Shown piece by piece: positions 10,506 to 22,650 of a stretch of DNA of 64,000 nucleotides (the stretch's first letter is position 1; each line of letters opens with the position of its first letter). The translations under genes and the position numbers were made by a program. The DNA comes from Luteibacter aegosomatissinici (GTDB lineage: Bacteria > Pseudomonadota > Gammaproteobacteria > Xanthomonadales > Rhodanobacteraceae), in assembly GCF_023078495.1 (NCBI RefSeq), contig NZ_CP095742.1, positions 620,001 to 684,000 of the forward strand, given 5' to 3'. The notes beneath the pieces were generated by a model. It ran no database searches and was not told the DNA's origin. It was given only the letters and a program-made list of their open reading frames with translations.

Positions 10506-11801
10506 GTGTCCGACGCCAAAACCGTCAAATTGGTCGATGAATCCAACAAGCCCGTAAGCGAACTGCCGGTCATCGGCGGCACGCTGGGTGCAGAGTGCGT
10601 TGACATCGGCACCCTGTACAAGGACACCGGTTACTTCACCTACGACCCGGGCTACGGCAGCACGGCCAGCACCAAGAGCGCCATCACCTACATCGACGGC
10701 GACAAGGGTGTCCTGCTGTACCGCGGCTACCCGATCGAGCAGCTGGCTGAGAAGTCCACCTTCCTCGAAACCTCGTACCTGCTGCTCAACGGCGAGCTGC
10801 CGTCCAAGCCGCAGTTCGAGAAGTTCTCGAACGACATCACGCACCACTCGATGATGCACGAGAACCTGAAGGACTTCCTGAAGGGCTTCCACCACAACGC
10901 GCACCCGATGGCCATGCTGGCTGCGTCGGTCGCGTCGCTGTCGGCGTTCTACCACGACAACCTGAATGTCGAGAACCCGGAAGACCGCAAGCTGGCCGCC
11001 ATCCGCCTCATCGCGAAGATGCCGACCATCGCTTCGGCGATCTACCGCCACTCGATCGGCTGGCCGAACCGCTACCCGCGCAACAACCTTGAGTACGTCA
11101 CCCGCTTCCTGCACACCATGTTCGAGGTGCCGAGCGAGACGTATCACGTGAACCCGGTCGTGGCCAAGGCGCTCGACCTGCTGTTCATCCTCCACGCCGA
11201 CCACGAGCAGAATGCCTCGACGTCGACGGTTCGCCTGGTGGGCTCCACCGGTGCCAACCCGTACGCGTCGGTCGCCGCCGGCATCACCGCGCTCTGGGGT
11301 CCGGCCCACGGCGGCGCGAACGAAGCCGTGCTGCTGCAGCTCGAAGAAATCGGCACGGCCGACAAGGTCGAGAACGCGGTCAAGCGTGCCAAGGACAAGA
11401 ACGATTCGTTCCGTCTCATGGGCTTCGGCCACCGCGTGTACAAGAACTTCGATCCGCGCGCCAAGATCATCCGCGAGGCGTGCCACAACGTGCTCAACGA
11501 GCTCGGCGTGAACGATCCGCTCCTCGAAGTCGCCATGAAGCTGGAAGAGGCTGCGCTGAAGGACGAGTACTTCGTCGAGCGCAAGCTGTACCCGAACGTC
11601 GACTTCTACTCGGGCATCATCTACAAGGCCCTGGGCATCCCGACCGAGATGTTCACCGTCATGTTCGCCATTGCGCGCACGTCCGGCTGGATCTCGCACT
11701 GGATCGAACAGCACGAAACCCCGGGGTCGCGCATCGGCCGCCCGCGCCAGATCTACACCGGTGCGGATGTTCGCGATTACGTTTCGAGCGACAAGCGCTA
11801 A
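10506..11801 (+). CDS. gltA: Citrate synthase (type II, hexameric)
   Basis: 431 residues from the GTG at 10506; the start is chosen because GAGGAG sits 7 nt upstream and it matches the E. coli GltA N-terminus. Conserved blocks are [12 protein letters not shown]-like, [36 protein letters not shown] and the active-site [14 protein letters not shown]. It condenses oxaloacetate and acetyl-CoA to citrate, the entry step of the TCA cycle. It has its own promoter region with a palindrome and a strong terminator, so it is transcribed alone. Confidence 0.98.
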   Translation: MSDAKTVKLVDESNKPVSELPVIGGTLGAECVDIGTLYKDTGYFTYDPGYGSTASTKSAITYIDGDKGVLLYRGYPIEQLAEKSTFLETSYLLLNGELPSKPQFEKFSNDITHHSMMHENLKDFLKGFHHNAHPMAMLAASVASLSAFYHDNLNVENPEDRKLAAIRLIAKMPTIASAIYRHSIGWPNRYPRNNLEYVTRFLHTMFEVPSETYHVNPVVAKALDLLFILHADHEQNASTSTVRLVGSTGANPYASVAAGITALWGPAHGGANEAVLLQLEEIGTADKVENAVKRAKDKNDSFRLMGFGHRVYKNFDPRAKIIREACHNVLNELGVNDPLLEVAMKLEEAALKDEYFVERKLYPNVDFYSGIIYKALGIPTEMFTVMFAIARTSGWISHWIEQHETPGSRIGRPRQIYTGADVRDYVSSDKR

Positions 11802-11807
11802 AAGAAG

Positions 11808-11834
11808 AAAGCCCGCGAAAGCGGGCTTTTTTTT
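11808..11834 (+). terminator. Intrinsic terminator of gltA
   Basis: AAAGCCCGC - GAAA - GCGGGCTTT stem-loop followed by T-run, starting 6 bp after the gltA stop. Confidence 0.93.
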
Positions 11835-11866
11835 GGCTGCTCATTGAGACGCTGGTATTGAGTTCT

Positions 11867-11893
11867 GTGCAGGAGCGCGCTTGCGCTCCTACA
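11867..11893. repeat. REP-like short palindrome (GTAGGAGC family)
   Basis: AGGAGCGC - 4 nt - GCGCTCCT flanked by TGTGC and ACA. It belongs to the same GTAGGAGC family as the copies at 33148, 50555 and 52659. It lies between two convergent genes, the usual place for such elements in Pseudomonas and Xanthomonadales. Confidence 0.65.
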
Positions 11894-11900
11894 TTTCTCC

Positions 11901-12551
11901 TTAGCTGCTGAAGGCCGCGATATCTTCTTCGGCTAGCAGGTCCTGGATCATCGCGCGCGTTGCTCGGCGCATCGGTCGTTCATCGACGCGATCCAGCGGC
12001 GCCTGGCGCAATGCATCGAGTGGCAGGACGGTGATATCAAACGGGATGCCATCGGCACCGAACAGGAGCACGGGGTGCTCGCTCTGCTCGCTGTTCGACC
12101 AGCGCAAACGGCGGGTCTGCGTTTCAAGCGGGATGCCTTGTTCCTGCAGGAACAGGCCCGGTGCCTCCGGATCGTCGCTGTAAACATGCAGGCAGACCGC
12201 GGAGTGTTCGTCGGCAGTACCTTCCAGTACCGCGCCGACCAGTCGTGAATCAAAGCTGCGCAGGAAGCGCATGGCTTCCACGGCGGCCTCGCGTCGAGCG
12301 CGTAAGGCTTGCGGTTGCGTATCCCCGTGGAAGATGCGCTGGTGTTCGCGCAGCGCATCCTCGATTTCCTGGTTGCGGGGCAGGGCCTGTGTATCGACGA
12401 TGCCAAGCCGTTCGGCGGCTTTCAGTTTCGCGTGGTGGAAGTCACGAATGCCATGCTCGCTCATCAGGCGTGCCGCCTCCTGGGCTACCAGGACACGGTT
12501 ACGCTGCGTCTTGTCCTGGGCATGGATCCTGTGGTGTTCGCCTCGTGCCAT
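11901..12551 (-). CDS. Conserved protein of unknown function
   Basis: 216 residues, no signal peptide and no membrane segment. The N-terminal third is basic and helical (RVLVAQEAARLMSEHGIRDFHHAKLKAAERLG) and a middle part, FLRSFDSRLVGAVLEGTADEHSAVCLHVYSD, looks like an alpha/beta domain. The arrangement faintly recalls minimal nucleotidyltransferase folds, but the GS-x-D catalytic motif is absent, so I do not claim that function. It is convergent with gltA and reads in the same direction as mrcA, whose stop is 63 bp upstream of its start. Confidence 0.75.
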   Translation of the reverse strand: MARGEHHRIHAQDKTQRNRVLVAQEAARLMSEHGIRDFHHAKLKAAERLGIVDTQALPRNQEIEDALREHQRIFHGDTQPQALRARREAAVEAMRFLRSFDSRLVGAVLEGTADEHSAVCLHVYSDDPEAPGLFLQEQGIPLETQTRRLRWSNSEQSEHPVLLFGADGIPFDITVLPLDALRQAPLDRVDERPMRRATRAMIQDLLAEEDIAAFSS

Positions 12552-12614
12552 GACTCACCCCCATATAGTGATAAGCGTTGCCAATGGACTCACGGCTTTG
12601 TTCCGTGCCGCGCG

Positions 12615-15191
12615 TCAGAAGATGTCGTAGGCGTGGTCCTGCTGTTCCTCCTGCTGCTTCTGCTGTGCCTGTTCGCGGAGGCGGTCGACGTCCTCCACCT
12701 TCATGATTTCATTCATGCCGCCCGGCGAGGGCAAGCCTGAACCAGGGTCGATCTGTACGGTGGCGATACCCGGCGGCATGGCCAGCGTATGCGAGGGCTT
12801 GTCCTTCAGTACGGCGCCCATGTAATCCATCCAGATCGGCAGTGCCGCCTTGGCGCCGAATTCGCCCTTGCCCAGCGAGCTGAAGTCGTCGAAGCCCACC
12901 CATACGGCCGTCGATACATCGCCGTTGAAGCCGACGAACCACGCATCGCGGTGATCGTTCGTGGAACCGGTCTTGCCGGCGATATCGTCCCGGCCCAGCG
13001 CCTTTGCCGCCGAGCCGGTACCGCGCTTGACCACATCCTGCATCAGCGAGGTCACGAGGTAGTCGTTGCGTACGTCGATAACGTGGGGCGCGAGCTTCGG
13101 GGCTTGCGCCGCATTGTCATGTGCATCGGCGGGCAGCACGGCGTCGCCGGTTGCGGCGATTCCGGCGCTGGCCGAGGAAGCGGGCTTCGCCGGAATCAGC
13201 GCCGTGCTCGGTTGATTGGGCGGCCCGGGCGGGGTCGGGTTGAGCAGCCGTTCCTGGCAATCCGCGCAGGCGCGCTCGGGGTTGGCCACATACACCGGGT
13301 TGCCATCGCGATCGTCGATACGCGAGATGAAGTAGGGCGTGACGAGGTAACCGCCGTTGGCGAATACGGCATACCCGCGTGCCATGCTCATGGGCGACAC
13401 CGATGCGGTGCCGAGGGCAAGCGACAGGTTCTGCGGCAACGCATCCGGCGTAAAACCGAAGCGCGTCATGTAATCGCGAGCGTAGCGGACGCCAATCGCA
13501 TCGAGCAGGCGCACGGACACCAGGTTCTTGGACTGCACCAGCGCTTCGCGAAGGCGCATCGGGCCACTGAACTTGCCGTCGTCATTGGAAGGGGTCCAGA
13601 CGCCATCCGGGCGGCTCGGATCCGGGAAGGCGACAGGCGCGTCGTTCACGATCGATGCGGGCGTGAAACCCCGTTCGAAGGCGGATGAATACAGATAGGG
13701 CTTGAAGCTGGAGCCCGGCTGGCGCGCTGCCATGACGGCACGGTTGAACTTGGAACGGGCGAAGCTGAAGCCACCGACCAGTGCGCGTACGGCGCCATCT
13801 TCGGGATCGACGGAGACCAGCGCAGCCTGCACGGCCGGGATCTGGGTCAGGCGCCACGGCCCCTTGTTCGAATCGGGCTTGCCTTCCGTCGTGGTGGCCG
13901 CCGTATCGGAGGCCTTGGCATCTTCAGAAATATCGTCCTTCTCGCTGCGGATAAGGCGGACGACATCACCGCGCTTGAGGACGGCATCGACGCGCGTGGG
14001 TGCCGCGCCCGCGCGGCCCTCATTGACGTACGGCCGGGCCCAGGTAATGGACTCCAGGCTCAGCGTCGCCGATTCCTTCTCGTTGAGGTACACCGTGGCC
14101 TCCTTGGCACCGGTCGCCGTGACGATGGCTGGCATCATGCCCGCCACCGGCGTGTAGCTGGCGAGAACGCGATCGAAGTCCTCGGGACCGGCACCCGCTG
14201 GTAGCTCCTCATGGCCCTCGGGCCCACGATACCCATGACGGCGGTCGTACGCGGAAAGGCGCCCGCGCAGTGCATCGTTCGCCGCGGCCTGGCTCTCGCT
14301 CGGCACCGTGGTGTGCACCACGTAGCCCTCGGTCAGGGCGTCGTTGCCGAGTTTCTCCAGCGTCTGCTGGCGCACCATCTCAGCAAGATAGGGCGCATCC
14401 ACCTCGATCTGCTGTTCGTGCGGGAACGCGTCGTTCGGTTCCTTGATCGCCTCGTCGTATTCGGCCTGGGTGATGAAGCGGTTCGAAAGCATCTGGCCGA
14501 GAACCCAGTCGCGGCGGGCGATCATTCGCTTGGGGTTGTTCAGCGGGTTGACCACGGACGGGAGCTGGAACGTCGAGGCGATCGTGGCGCACTGCGCGAC
14601 GGTGAGCTGGTCCAGGGTCTTGCCGTAGTAATACGAAGCGGCGGCGGCGACGCCATAGGCGCGGTGCCCAAGGAACATCTTATTGAGGTAGAGCTCGAGG
14701 ATCTGGTCCTTGCTGAGCTCGTTCTCCATACGCAGCGCGATGAACATTTCTGTCAGTTTGCGCGAATACAGCTTCTCGGGGCTGAGGAAGAAGTTGCGCG
14801 CGACCTGCTGGGTAATGGTGGAGCCGCCGGGCCCCTTGTCCCCGCCCGAGACGATGACGTGGATACCCGCACGGGCGATGCCGTGCCAGTCGATGCCAGG
14901 ATGGCTATAGAAATCGCCATCCTCGGCCGATAAGACAGCATTCTTGAGGCGCGCCGGCACGTCGGCGATGCGCACGGGAATGCGTCGGGTCTCGCCGAAC
15001 GATGCGATCAGCTTCCCATCGGAGCTGAGGACGCGTAGGGGAACCTGCATGTGGTAATCGCGCAACACCGCCACGGAAGGCAGGCGGGGCGCCAGGAGCC
15101 AGTAGGCGACGCCAATGGCGCCCGCCACGAACAGGATGCCGGCCAGGGCCAGGTACAGCGCGTAACGCAGCAGACGCTTGAGGATTCGCAT
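12615..15191 (-). CDS. mrcA: Penicillin-binding protein 1A (bifunctional peptidoglycan synthase)
   Basis: 858 residues. A single N-terminal membrane anchor (residues 8-32) is followed by a GT51 glycosyltransferase with AEDGDFYSHPGID near 90 and GGSTITQQVARN, an OB-like insert, and a transpeptidase with SSFK near 493, SKN and KTGS near 741. It polymerises lipid II and cross-links the peptide stems. An acidic/Gln-rich C-terminal tail (REQAQQKQQEEQQD) ends it. It diverges from pilM with 235 bp between, the standard arrangement in many gammaproteobacteria. The insert between GT and TP domains has a proline-rich stretch (NPTPPGPPNQPS). Confidence 0.96.
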   Translation of the reverse strand: MRILKRLLRYALYLALAGILFVAGAIGVAYWLLAPRLPSVAVLRDYHMQVPLRVLSSDGKLIASFGETRRIPVRIADVPARLKNAVLSAEDGDFYSHPGIDWHGIARAGIHVIVSGGDKGPGGSTITQQVARNFFLSPEKLYSRKLTEMFIALRMENELSKDQILELYLNKMFLGHRAYGVAAAASYYYGKTLDQLTVAQCATIASTFQLPSVVNPLNNPKRMIARRDWVLGQMLSNRFITQAEYDEAIKEPNDAFPHEQQIEVDAPYLAEMVRQQTLEKLGNDALTEGYVVHTTVPSESQAAANDALRGRLSAYDRRHGYRGPEGHEELPAGAGPEDFDRVLASYTPVAGMMPAIVTATGAKEATVYLNEKESATLSLESITWARPYVNEGRAGAAPTRVDAVLKRGDVVRLIRSEKDDISEDAKASDTAATTTEGKPDSNKGPWRLTQIPAVQAALVSVDPEDGAVRALVGGFSFARSKFNRAVMAARQPGSSFKPYLYSSAFERGFTPASIVNDAPVAFPDPSRPDGVWTPSNDDGKFSGPMRLREALVQSKNLVSVRLLDAIGVRYARDYMTRFGFTPDALPQNLSLALGTASVSPMSMARGYAVFANGGYLVTPYFISRIDDRDGNPVYVANPERACADCQERLLNPTPPGPPNQPSTALIPAKPASSASAGIAATGDAVLPADAHDNAAQAPKLAPHVIDVRNDYLVTSLMQDVVKRGTGSAAKALGRDDIAGKTGSTNDHRDAWFVGFNGDVSTAVWVGFDDFSSLGKGEFGAKAALPIWMDYMGAVLKDKPSHTLAMPPGIATVQIDPGSGLPSPGGMNEIMKVEDVDRLREQAQQKQQEEQQDHAYDIF

Positions 15192-15339
15192 GAAGGGGAG
15201 GGGTCACCGCCATATAGGTCGTGGCGGAGTATAGAGCCTCGACACCCCCGGGAAGGGGTGGGCGAGGTTCGACCCGGTATGAAGGGGGGACGCTAACCCA
15301 TCGTCAGGATTTGTGAATTAGTGCCGATAAGGGCCCTGA

Positions 15340-16484
<1,145 letters not shown>

Positions 16485-16485
<1 letters not shown>

Positions 16486-17186
16486 TGGCACGGATCAACC
16501 TACTTCCCTGGCGCGCAGAGCGCCGCAAGCAGCGCGAGCGTGAGTTCTACATGCAGCTGGGTGTTGCCTTCGCGGCAGCCCTGGTGGTGCTGATCGGCTG
16601 GTCGTACTGGATGGGTGCGCGGATCGATAACCAGGGCGAGCGCAATACCTACCTGCAGGGCGAGATCAAGCAGCTGGATGATCGCATCGCGAAGATCAAG
16701 GACCTGGAAAAGGTCCGCGCCGGCCTGCTCCAGCGCAAGCAGATCATCGAGCAGCTGCAGGCGAACCGCTCGCAGATGGTCCACCTGTTCGATGAACTGG
16801 TGAAGACGATCCCGGCAAGCGCCCGCCTCGGTTCCATGAAGCAGTCGGGCGACTCCATGTCGCTGGATGGCGTGGCTCAATCCAACTCCAGCGTGGCCGA
16901 GTACATGCGCAACATCGAGGCATCGCCCTGGATGGGCCATGCCGACCTTCGCAAGACGGAAAATACCCACGACGATTCACGCATGCCGTACGCCTTCGGC
17001 CTCGACGTCAAGCTGAATACGCCCAGCGCCGATGCCCCCGCCTCATCCTCCACAGCGGCGATGCCAGCGGCCGCGGGCGCCGCGCCCGCCGTCGTGGCGC
17101 CCCCTGCTACCGCCGCAACGCCCGCTCCGGCTCCGCCTGCCGCAACGCCATCGACTGCAGCCGCTCCGGCAGGAGGCAAGCCATGA
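16485..17186 (+). CDS. pilN: Type IV pilus alignment protein PilN
   Basis: 233 residues. Begins MARINLLPWRAERRKQREREF, the INLLPWR motif that docks into PilM, then one membrane segment at about 24-42, a coiled coil and a ferredoxin-like periplasmic domain. The start overlaps the pilM stop (TGATG), which fixes it. The last 50 residues are almost only Ala, Pro, Ser and Thr, unusual for PilN and probably a disordered periplasmic tail. Confidence 0.96.
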
Positions 17187-17836
17187 GCTTCTTGGATGAC
17201 CTGCGCAACCTTGACCGCAATAACGTCGGCGGTTGGCCCAAGTCGATTAAGATCTTCTTCACGGGCCTGGTATTTGTCATCGTCATGGCCGTGGGCTGGT
17301 ATGTAGAGATTAGCTCCCAGCAAGACGAACTGGCCGGCGCTGAGTCGCAGGAGGAGTCGCTGAAGAGCGAGTTCTCCCAAAAGCAGGCGAAGTCCGCCAA
17401 TCTGGAGGCGCTCGAACAGCAGTTGGCAGAAATGCAGGACATGCTGCGCCAGTTGTTGCGCCAGCTGCCTAGTAAGACTGAGATGCCGGAGCTGCTGGTC
17501 GATATTTCACAGACAGCCCTGGCCGCAGGTCTGGAGTCCGACCTGTTCCAGCCAGGTCCGGAAACGCCGAAGGACTTCTACGCCGAGAAGCCAATCACGT
17601 TGCGCATGGTGGGTACTTACCACCAGTTCGGTACGTTCATCAGTGGCGTCGCCTCGCTGCCCCGCGTCGTGATCCTGACGCTTCACGATGTGTCGCTGAA
17701 GCCCAAGGACGAGGACAAGAAGGGGGGCGGATCCGGGCAGCTCGTGTTGCAGGGAACGGTGAAGACCTACCGGTACCTCGAAGATGACGAGGCCGCGGCC
17801 CAGCAGAGCAACGTCAAAGCAGGGGGTGCCCAGTGA
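17183..17836 (+). CDS. pilO: Type IV pilus alignment protein PilO
   Basis: 217 residues. Short cytosolic N-terminus, one membrane segment at about 24-42 (IKIFFTGLVFVIVMAVGWY), a coiled coil rich in Gln, Glu and Lys (45-90), then the globular periplasmic domain. It pairs with PilN in the inner-membrane platform. Start codon overlaps the pilN stop (ATGA), with AGGAGG 7 nt upstream. Confidence 0.96.
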   Translation: MSFLDDLRNLDRNNVGGWPKSIKIFFTGLVFVIVMAVGWYVEISSQQDELAGAESQEESLKSEFSQKQAKSANLEALEQQLAEMQDMLRQLLRQLPSKTEMPELLVDISQTALAAGLESDLFQPGPETPKDFYAEKPITLRMVGTYHQFGTFISGVASLPRVVILTLHDVSLKPKDEDKKGGGSGQLVLQGTVKTYRYLEDDEAAAQQSNVKAGGAQ

Positions 17837-18360
17837 CCAGCGTCCGTCACTCTCACCTCCGCCTTCTGGCGGTCGGCCTGGTCGTCGTGACCTTGGCAGG
17901 CTGCACGAAAGGCCAGTCGGACCTACGCGATTGGGTCGATGCAGAGAAGCACAAAAAGGGCGAGCCGATCCCGCCGCTGCCTGTGATCCGTACTTTCGAG
18001 ACCTTTGCGTACCAGGACCAGACTGCGCGCGATCCGTTCAGCCCGAGCACGGCCGAAATGGATAACTCCGCCAGCACCGGCCCCCGTCCGGATGAGAACC
18101 GTCCGAAGGAGCCACTGGAGATGTTCTCCCTGGATACCCTGAAGATGGTTGGCACGGTAGGTGCAGGTTCCAGCCTGGAAGCGCTCGTCAAGGATCCCGG
18201 CGGCGTGATCCATCGGATCCATCGCAATGAGTACATGGGGCAGTCGTACGGTCGCGTCACGGCCGTGGGGGAAGACCGCATCGATCTGGTCGAACTGGTG
18301 CCCAACGGCACCGGCGGCTGGATGGAGCGTCCGGCAAGCATCGCGGTCGGCGACAAATAA
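17833..18360 (+). CDS. pilP: Type IV pilus lipoprotein PilP
   Basis: 175 residues. Lipoprotein signal with lipobox LAGC at about 20-23, a linker, then the beta-sandwich domain containing RDPFSP and SLDTLKMVGTV, which binds PilN/PilO and the secretin PilQ. GTG start overlaps the pilO stop (GTGA). It links the inner-membrane complex to the outer-membrane pore. Confidence 0.95.
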   Translation: MTSVRHSHLRLLAVGLVVVTLAGCTKGQSDLRDWVDAEKHKKGEPIPPLPVIRTFETFAYQDQTARDPFSPSTAEMDNSASTGPRPDENRPKEPLEMFSLDTLKMVGTVGAGSSLEALVKDPGGVIHRIHRNEYMGQSYGRVTAVGEDRIDLVELVPNGTGGWMERPASIAVGDK

Positions 18361-18370
18361 GAACTCGGGG

Positions 18371-20608
18371 ATGAAGCACATGACGACCAATTCCAATCAT
18401 CTGCCGGGTAGCGCGCGTCACCGCACGCGGCGCTGGACCCTCGGCGTCGCGCTGGTCGCGGCGTTCGGGTTCGCCGGCAGCGCGGCGGCCGAGACGGCGC
18501 TGAAGAACGTCACGTACGATGCGCAGCCTGGCGGCCGCGTCGAGCTGACGCTCGCCTTCTCCGGTCATGCACCGGAACCGAAGGTCTTCACGACCTCGAA
18601 TCCGCCGCGCATCGCCATCGACCTGCCGGATACCACCAACGCGTTCTCCACGCGCCACCTGGACGTGGGCACCGGGTCGACGTCGGGGGTGTCCGTGGTG
18701 GCCGCCGGCGGCCGTACCCGCGTTACGGTCGAACTGTTCCGCGATTCGGCCTACAAGACCCGTGTGGATGGCAACAACCTGATCGTGACCGTGAATAACG
18801 GGCCGTCGGGTGCCACGACCACCACGGCCATCGTGTCCGATCCGACCAAGGCCCTGCCGTCCAGCGCAGGCACCCCGCTGTCGAATATCGATTTCCGCCG
18901 CGGACAGAACGGCGAAGGCCGTGTGGTGGTTACGCTTGGCAGCGAAGGCACCACGCCGGAAATGCGTCGCGAGAGCGATAAGGTGCTCGTCAGCTTCACC
19001 GGTGCGACGCTTCCGCCGAAGCTTGCCCAGCGCCTGGATGTGCTCGACTTCGCGACGCCGGTCCAGTCGATCCAGTCGTCGTCAGTGCCTGGTGGCACGC
19101 GCATGGAGATCCGCACGAAGGGTGAGACGGACGTCTCGGCCTACCAGAGCGGCACCGAGTACGTGATCGAAGTGGCGCCGAAGAAGGCCGCTCCGGTGAC
19201 CGGTAAGGCCGCGAAGGGTCAGGAACCGACCTATTCGGGTTCCCGCCTGACCTTCAATTTCCAGGATATCCCGGTCCGTTCCGCCCTGCAGCTCATCGCC
19301 GACGAAGCCAAGCTCAACCTGGTGGCGTCCGATAGCGTGGGTGGCAGCGTGACGCTCCGCCTGGTCAACACCCCATGGGACCAGGCGCTCGACGTGATCC
19401 TGCGTGCCAAGGGCCTCGACAAGCGCCGTAGTGGCAACGTCATCTGGATCGCGCCGCAGCAGGAACTGGCCACCTACGAACAGAGCCTGGCCGATGCACG
19501 CCAGAAGGCCGAGGACAACGCCGAGCTCGTCGCGGACTACATCCCGATCAGCTACGGCAAGGCGGAAGACATCGCCAAGCTGCTGACCTCGGGCAGCATG
19601 CAGAGCACGGGCGGCGGCACGACCGGCAACACGGCGCGCGGCTTCCTGTCGGCGCGCGGCAGCGTTTCGTTCGACGACCGTACCAACACCCTGCTGATCA
19701 ACGATACGCCGGAGAAGATTCGCGACCTGCGTGAACTCATCGGCACGCTGGACCGCCCGGTGCAGCAGGTGCTGATCGAGTCGCGTATTGTGGTCGCCAC
19801 CGACACATTCACCCGCGATCTCGGCGTTCGCTGGGGTGTCCAGGCCACACAGACCAACTCGAGCGGCCAGGTGATCGGTACCACGCCTGATCTCACGAGC
19901 GGTGATGCGCCGAACCAGGGCACAGCTGGGCTGGCGACCCAGGTATGGAATGCTAACCATGCTGCCGCAGGGACGCAGAGCACCATCACCTACCCGGGTG
20001 GCTACAACGTCAACCTGCCGGTCACGAACCCGGCCGGTAGCCTGGGTCTGGCGATCCTTGGCTCGAACTACCTGGTCGACCTGGAACTCTCGGCAGCGCA
20101 AACCGAGGGCCGCAGCGAAGTCATCTCGAGCCCGCGCGTTATTACGGCCAACCAGCAGGAGGCCGTGATCAAGCAGGGTACCGAGATTGGTTACGTTACC
20201 TACCAGGCTTCCAGCACGGGTGGTGGCGCATCGAATGCGACGGTGCAGTTCAAGGATGCCGTGCTCGAGCTGCGCGTCACCCCGACGATCACCGCTGACA
20301 GCCGCGTCTACCTGAAGATCAACGTGAAGAAGGATGCTCTCGCCGGCAACACGCCGTCGCCGGGCGGTGGCTTCGTCCCGTCGATCGACACCCGCGAGAT
20401 CAACACCTCGGTGCTGGTCGACAATGGGCAGACTGTGGTCCTGGGTGGCATCTACGAGATCACCAAGGCCAACACCACCAAAAAGGTGCCGGGTCTGGGC
20501 GATATCCCGGGTATCGGCGTCCTCTTCCGCAACACGTCCCGCCAGAACGACAAGGCCGAACTGCTCATCTTCGTTACGCCGCGTATCCTGAGTAACACGC
20601 TGCAGTAA
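18371..20608 (+). CDS. pilQ: Type IV pilus secretin PilQ
   Basis: 745 residues. Signal peptide ending SAAAE, two AMIN domains (about 45-125 and 170-255) that bind peptidoglycan, an STN domain (near 300), NolW-type domain and the C-terminal secretin with VEIS-like SRVVTANQ-type blocks and QTVVLGGIYE, PGLGDIPGIGVLFR. It forms the outer-membrane pore for the pilus. Last gene of the operon, terminator 23 bp after the stop. An alternative start at 18380 has GGGGA at better spacing; the difference is three residues. Confidence 0.96.
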   Translation: MKHMTTNSNHLPGSARHRTRRWTLGVALVAAFGFAGSAAAETALKNVTYDAQPGGRVELTLAFSGHAPEPKVFTTSNPPRIAIDLPDTTNAFSTRHLDVGTGSTSGVSVVAAGGRTRVTVELFRDSAYKTRVDGNNLIVTVNNGPSGATTTTAIVSDPTKALPSSAGTPLSNIDFRRGQNGEGRVVVTLGSEGTTPEMRRESDKVLVSFTGATLPPKLAQRLDVLDFATPVQSIQSSSVPGGTRMEIRTKGETDVSAYQSGTEYVIEVAPKKAAPVTGKAAKGQEPTYSGSRLTFNFQDIPVRSALQLIADEAKLNLVASDSVGGSVTLRLVNTPWDQALDVILRAKGLDKRRSGNVIWIAPQQELATYEQSLADARQKAEDNAELVADYIPISYGKAEDIAKLLTSGSMQSTGGGTTGNTARGFLSARGSVSFDDRTNTLLINDTPEKIRDLRELIGTLDRPVQQVLIESRIVVATDTFTRDLGVRWGVQATQTNSSGQVIGTTPDLTSGDAPNQGTAGLATQVWNANHAAAGTQSTITYPGGYNVNLPVTNPAGSLGLAILGSNYLVDLELSAAQTEGRSEVISSPRVITANQQEAVIKQGTEIGYVTYQASSTGGGASNATVQFKDAVLELRVTPTITADSRVYLKINVKKDALAGNTPSPGGGFVPSIDTREINTSVLVDNGQTVVLGGIYEITKANTTKKVPGLGDIPGIGVLFRNTSRQNDKAELLIFVTPRILSNTLQ

Positions 20609-20630
20609 CTCGCATTTCCGGCAGTACCCG

Positions 20631-20658
20631 AGGGCGGCCGCAAGGCCGCCCTTTTTTT
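20631..20658 (+). terminator. Intrinsic terminator of pilMNOPQ
   Basis: AGGGCGGCC - GCAA - GGCCGCCCT perfect stem with seven T residues after it. Confidence 0.93.
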
Positions 20659-20737
20659 ATCCCCCCCTTCCGGCCCTAAACTTTACGGCCCCGCTGTGGT
20701 CTCATCGGGCCTGTCGTCCGTTTTATGAGCCACCGCC

Positions 20738-21729
<992 letters not shown>

Positions 21730-21733
<4 letters not shown>

Positions 21734-22650
21734 GCGCCGTTCCCCACGTCGCGGATCCCCGCGTAAACGTCGCGCTGCCCGAACTCCTGGCACTTCGCTC
21801 GCGGGTCATGCGTGCCGCGCCTCCGCCGGTGGTCTCGCGCGCACCGCGCAGTGGCCAGCGCCCCGGGCGGCTGCACGGACGCGGCATGGATTACGCCGAA
21901 TCACGTGTCTACCAGGCGGGTGACGATGTGCGCCGCATGGATTGGCGCCTTACGGCGCGCAGCGGTGTCGCCCACACCAAGCTCTTCCAGGAAGAGCGCG
22001 AAGGTCGCCTGCTTGTGTTGCTGGATACGAACACCAGCATGCGCTTTGGTACGCGTGCACGCTTCAAGTCGGTGCAGGCTGCGCGCGCGGCGGCGACCGC
22101 GGCGTGGTACGCCATCCGCGGTGGCGATCGAGTGGGTGTGCTGGCATTCGGTGGCCAGCAACGCTTATTGCGCCCGCAAGGTGGCCCGCGCGGTGCGCTG
22201 GCGGTATGCGGTGCACTCGCGGCGTGGGATGCCATGCCGCCGGGTGCCGACGAGAGTCTGTCGGCCGCCTTGCAGCGCGCCGGGCGCCTCATGCATGGCG
22301 CGTCGAGGGTCCTGCTTGTGAGCGATGGCTTTGCCGTGGATCCGCCCGCCTACGGCCGCATGCTGAGCCTGGTCAACAAGGCCGAGGTCCGCATCCTCAC
22401 CGTGGCCGATCCGCTTGAGATGGCCGAGCCGCCGGCCGGCCGGTATCCGTTCGCACATGATGGCGTGCACTACGACATCGCACTGCATGGTGAGCGCCAG
22501 CGTGCTGACTTCGCCCGTGCGCTCGGTGAAGGGCGCGAACGCCTCACGGCACTCGCGAGCCAGCTTGGCCTGCTCAAGCGCACCATCGATACGACGGCAG
22601 ACCCGCTCAACGCCGTCATCGACTTGCTCGGCCCGCAGAGGGCGCGCTGA
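21730..22650 (+). CDS. DUF58 domain protein (VWA-like, MoxR partner)
   Basis: 306 residues from the GTG at 21730, which overlaps the moxR stop; this start is preferred because the frame upstream is moxR coding. The DUF58 signature GRGMDYAESRVYQAGDDVRRMDWRLTAR-type block is present (residues about 50-77), followed by LVLLDTNTSMRFGT, a VWA-like nucleotide/metal site with DTNTS. No signal peptide or obvious membrane segment. Likely client or adapter of the MoxR ATPase. Confidence 0.93.

Noticed and set aside
9945-11714. Long open frame antisense to rpmE2 and gltA
   Set aside because: Its sequence is rich in Arg, His, Val and Asp with no domain, and both sense genes are certain.
12789-13688. Open frame antisense to mrcA
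   Set aside because: The PBP1A frame is continuous with catalytic motifs on the other strand; this one is Arg/His-rich noise.
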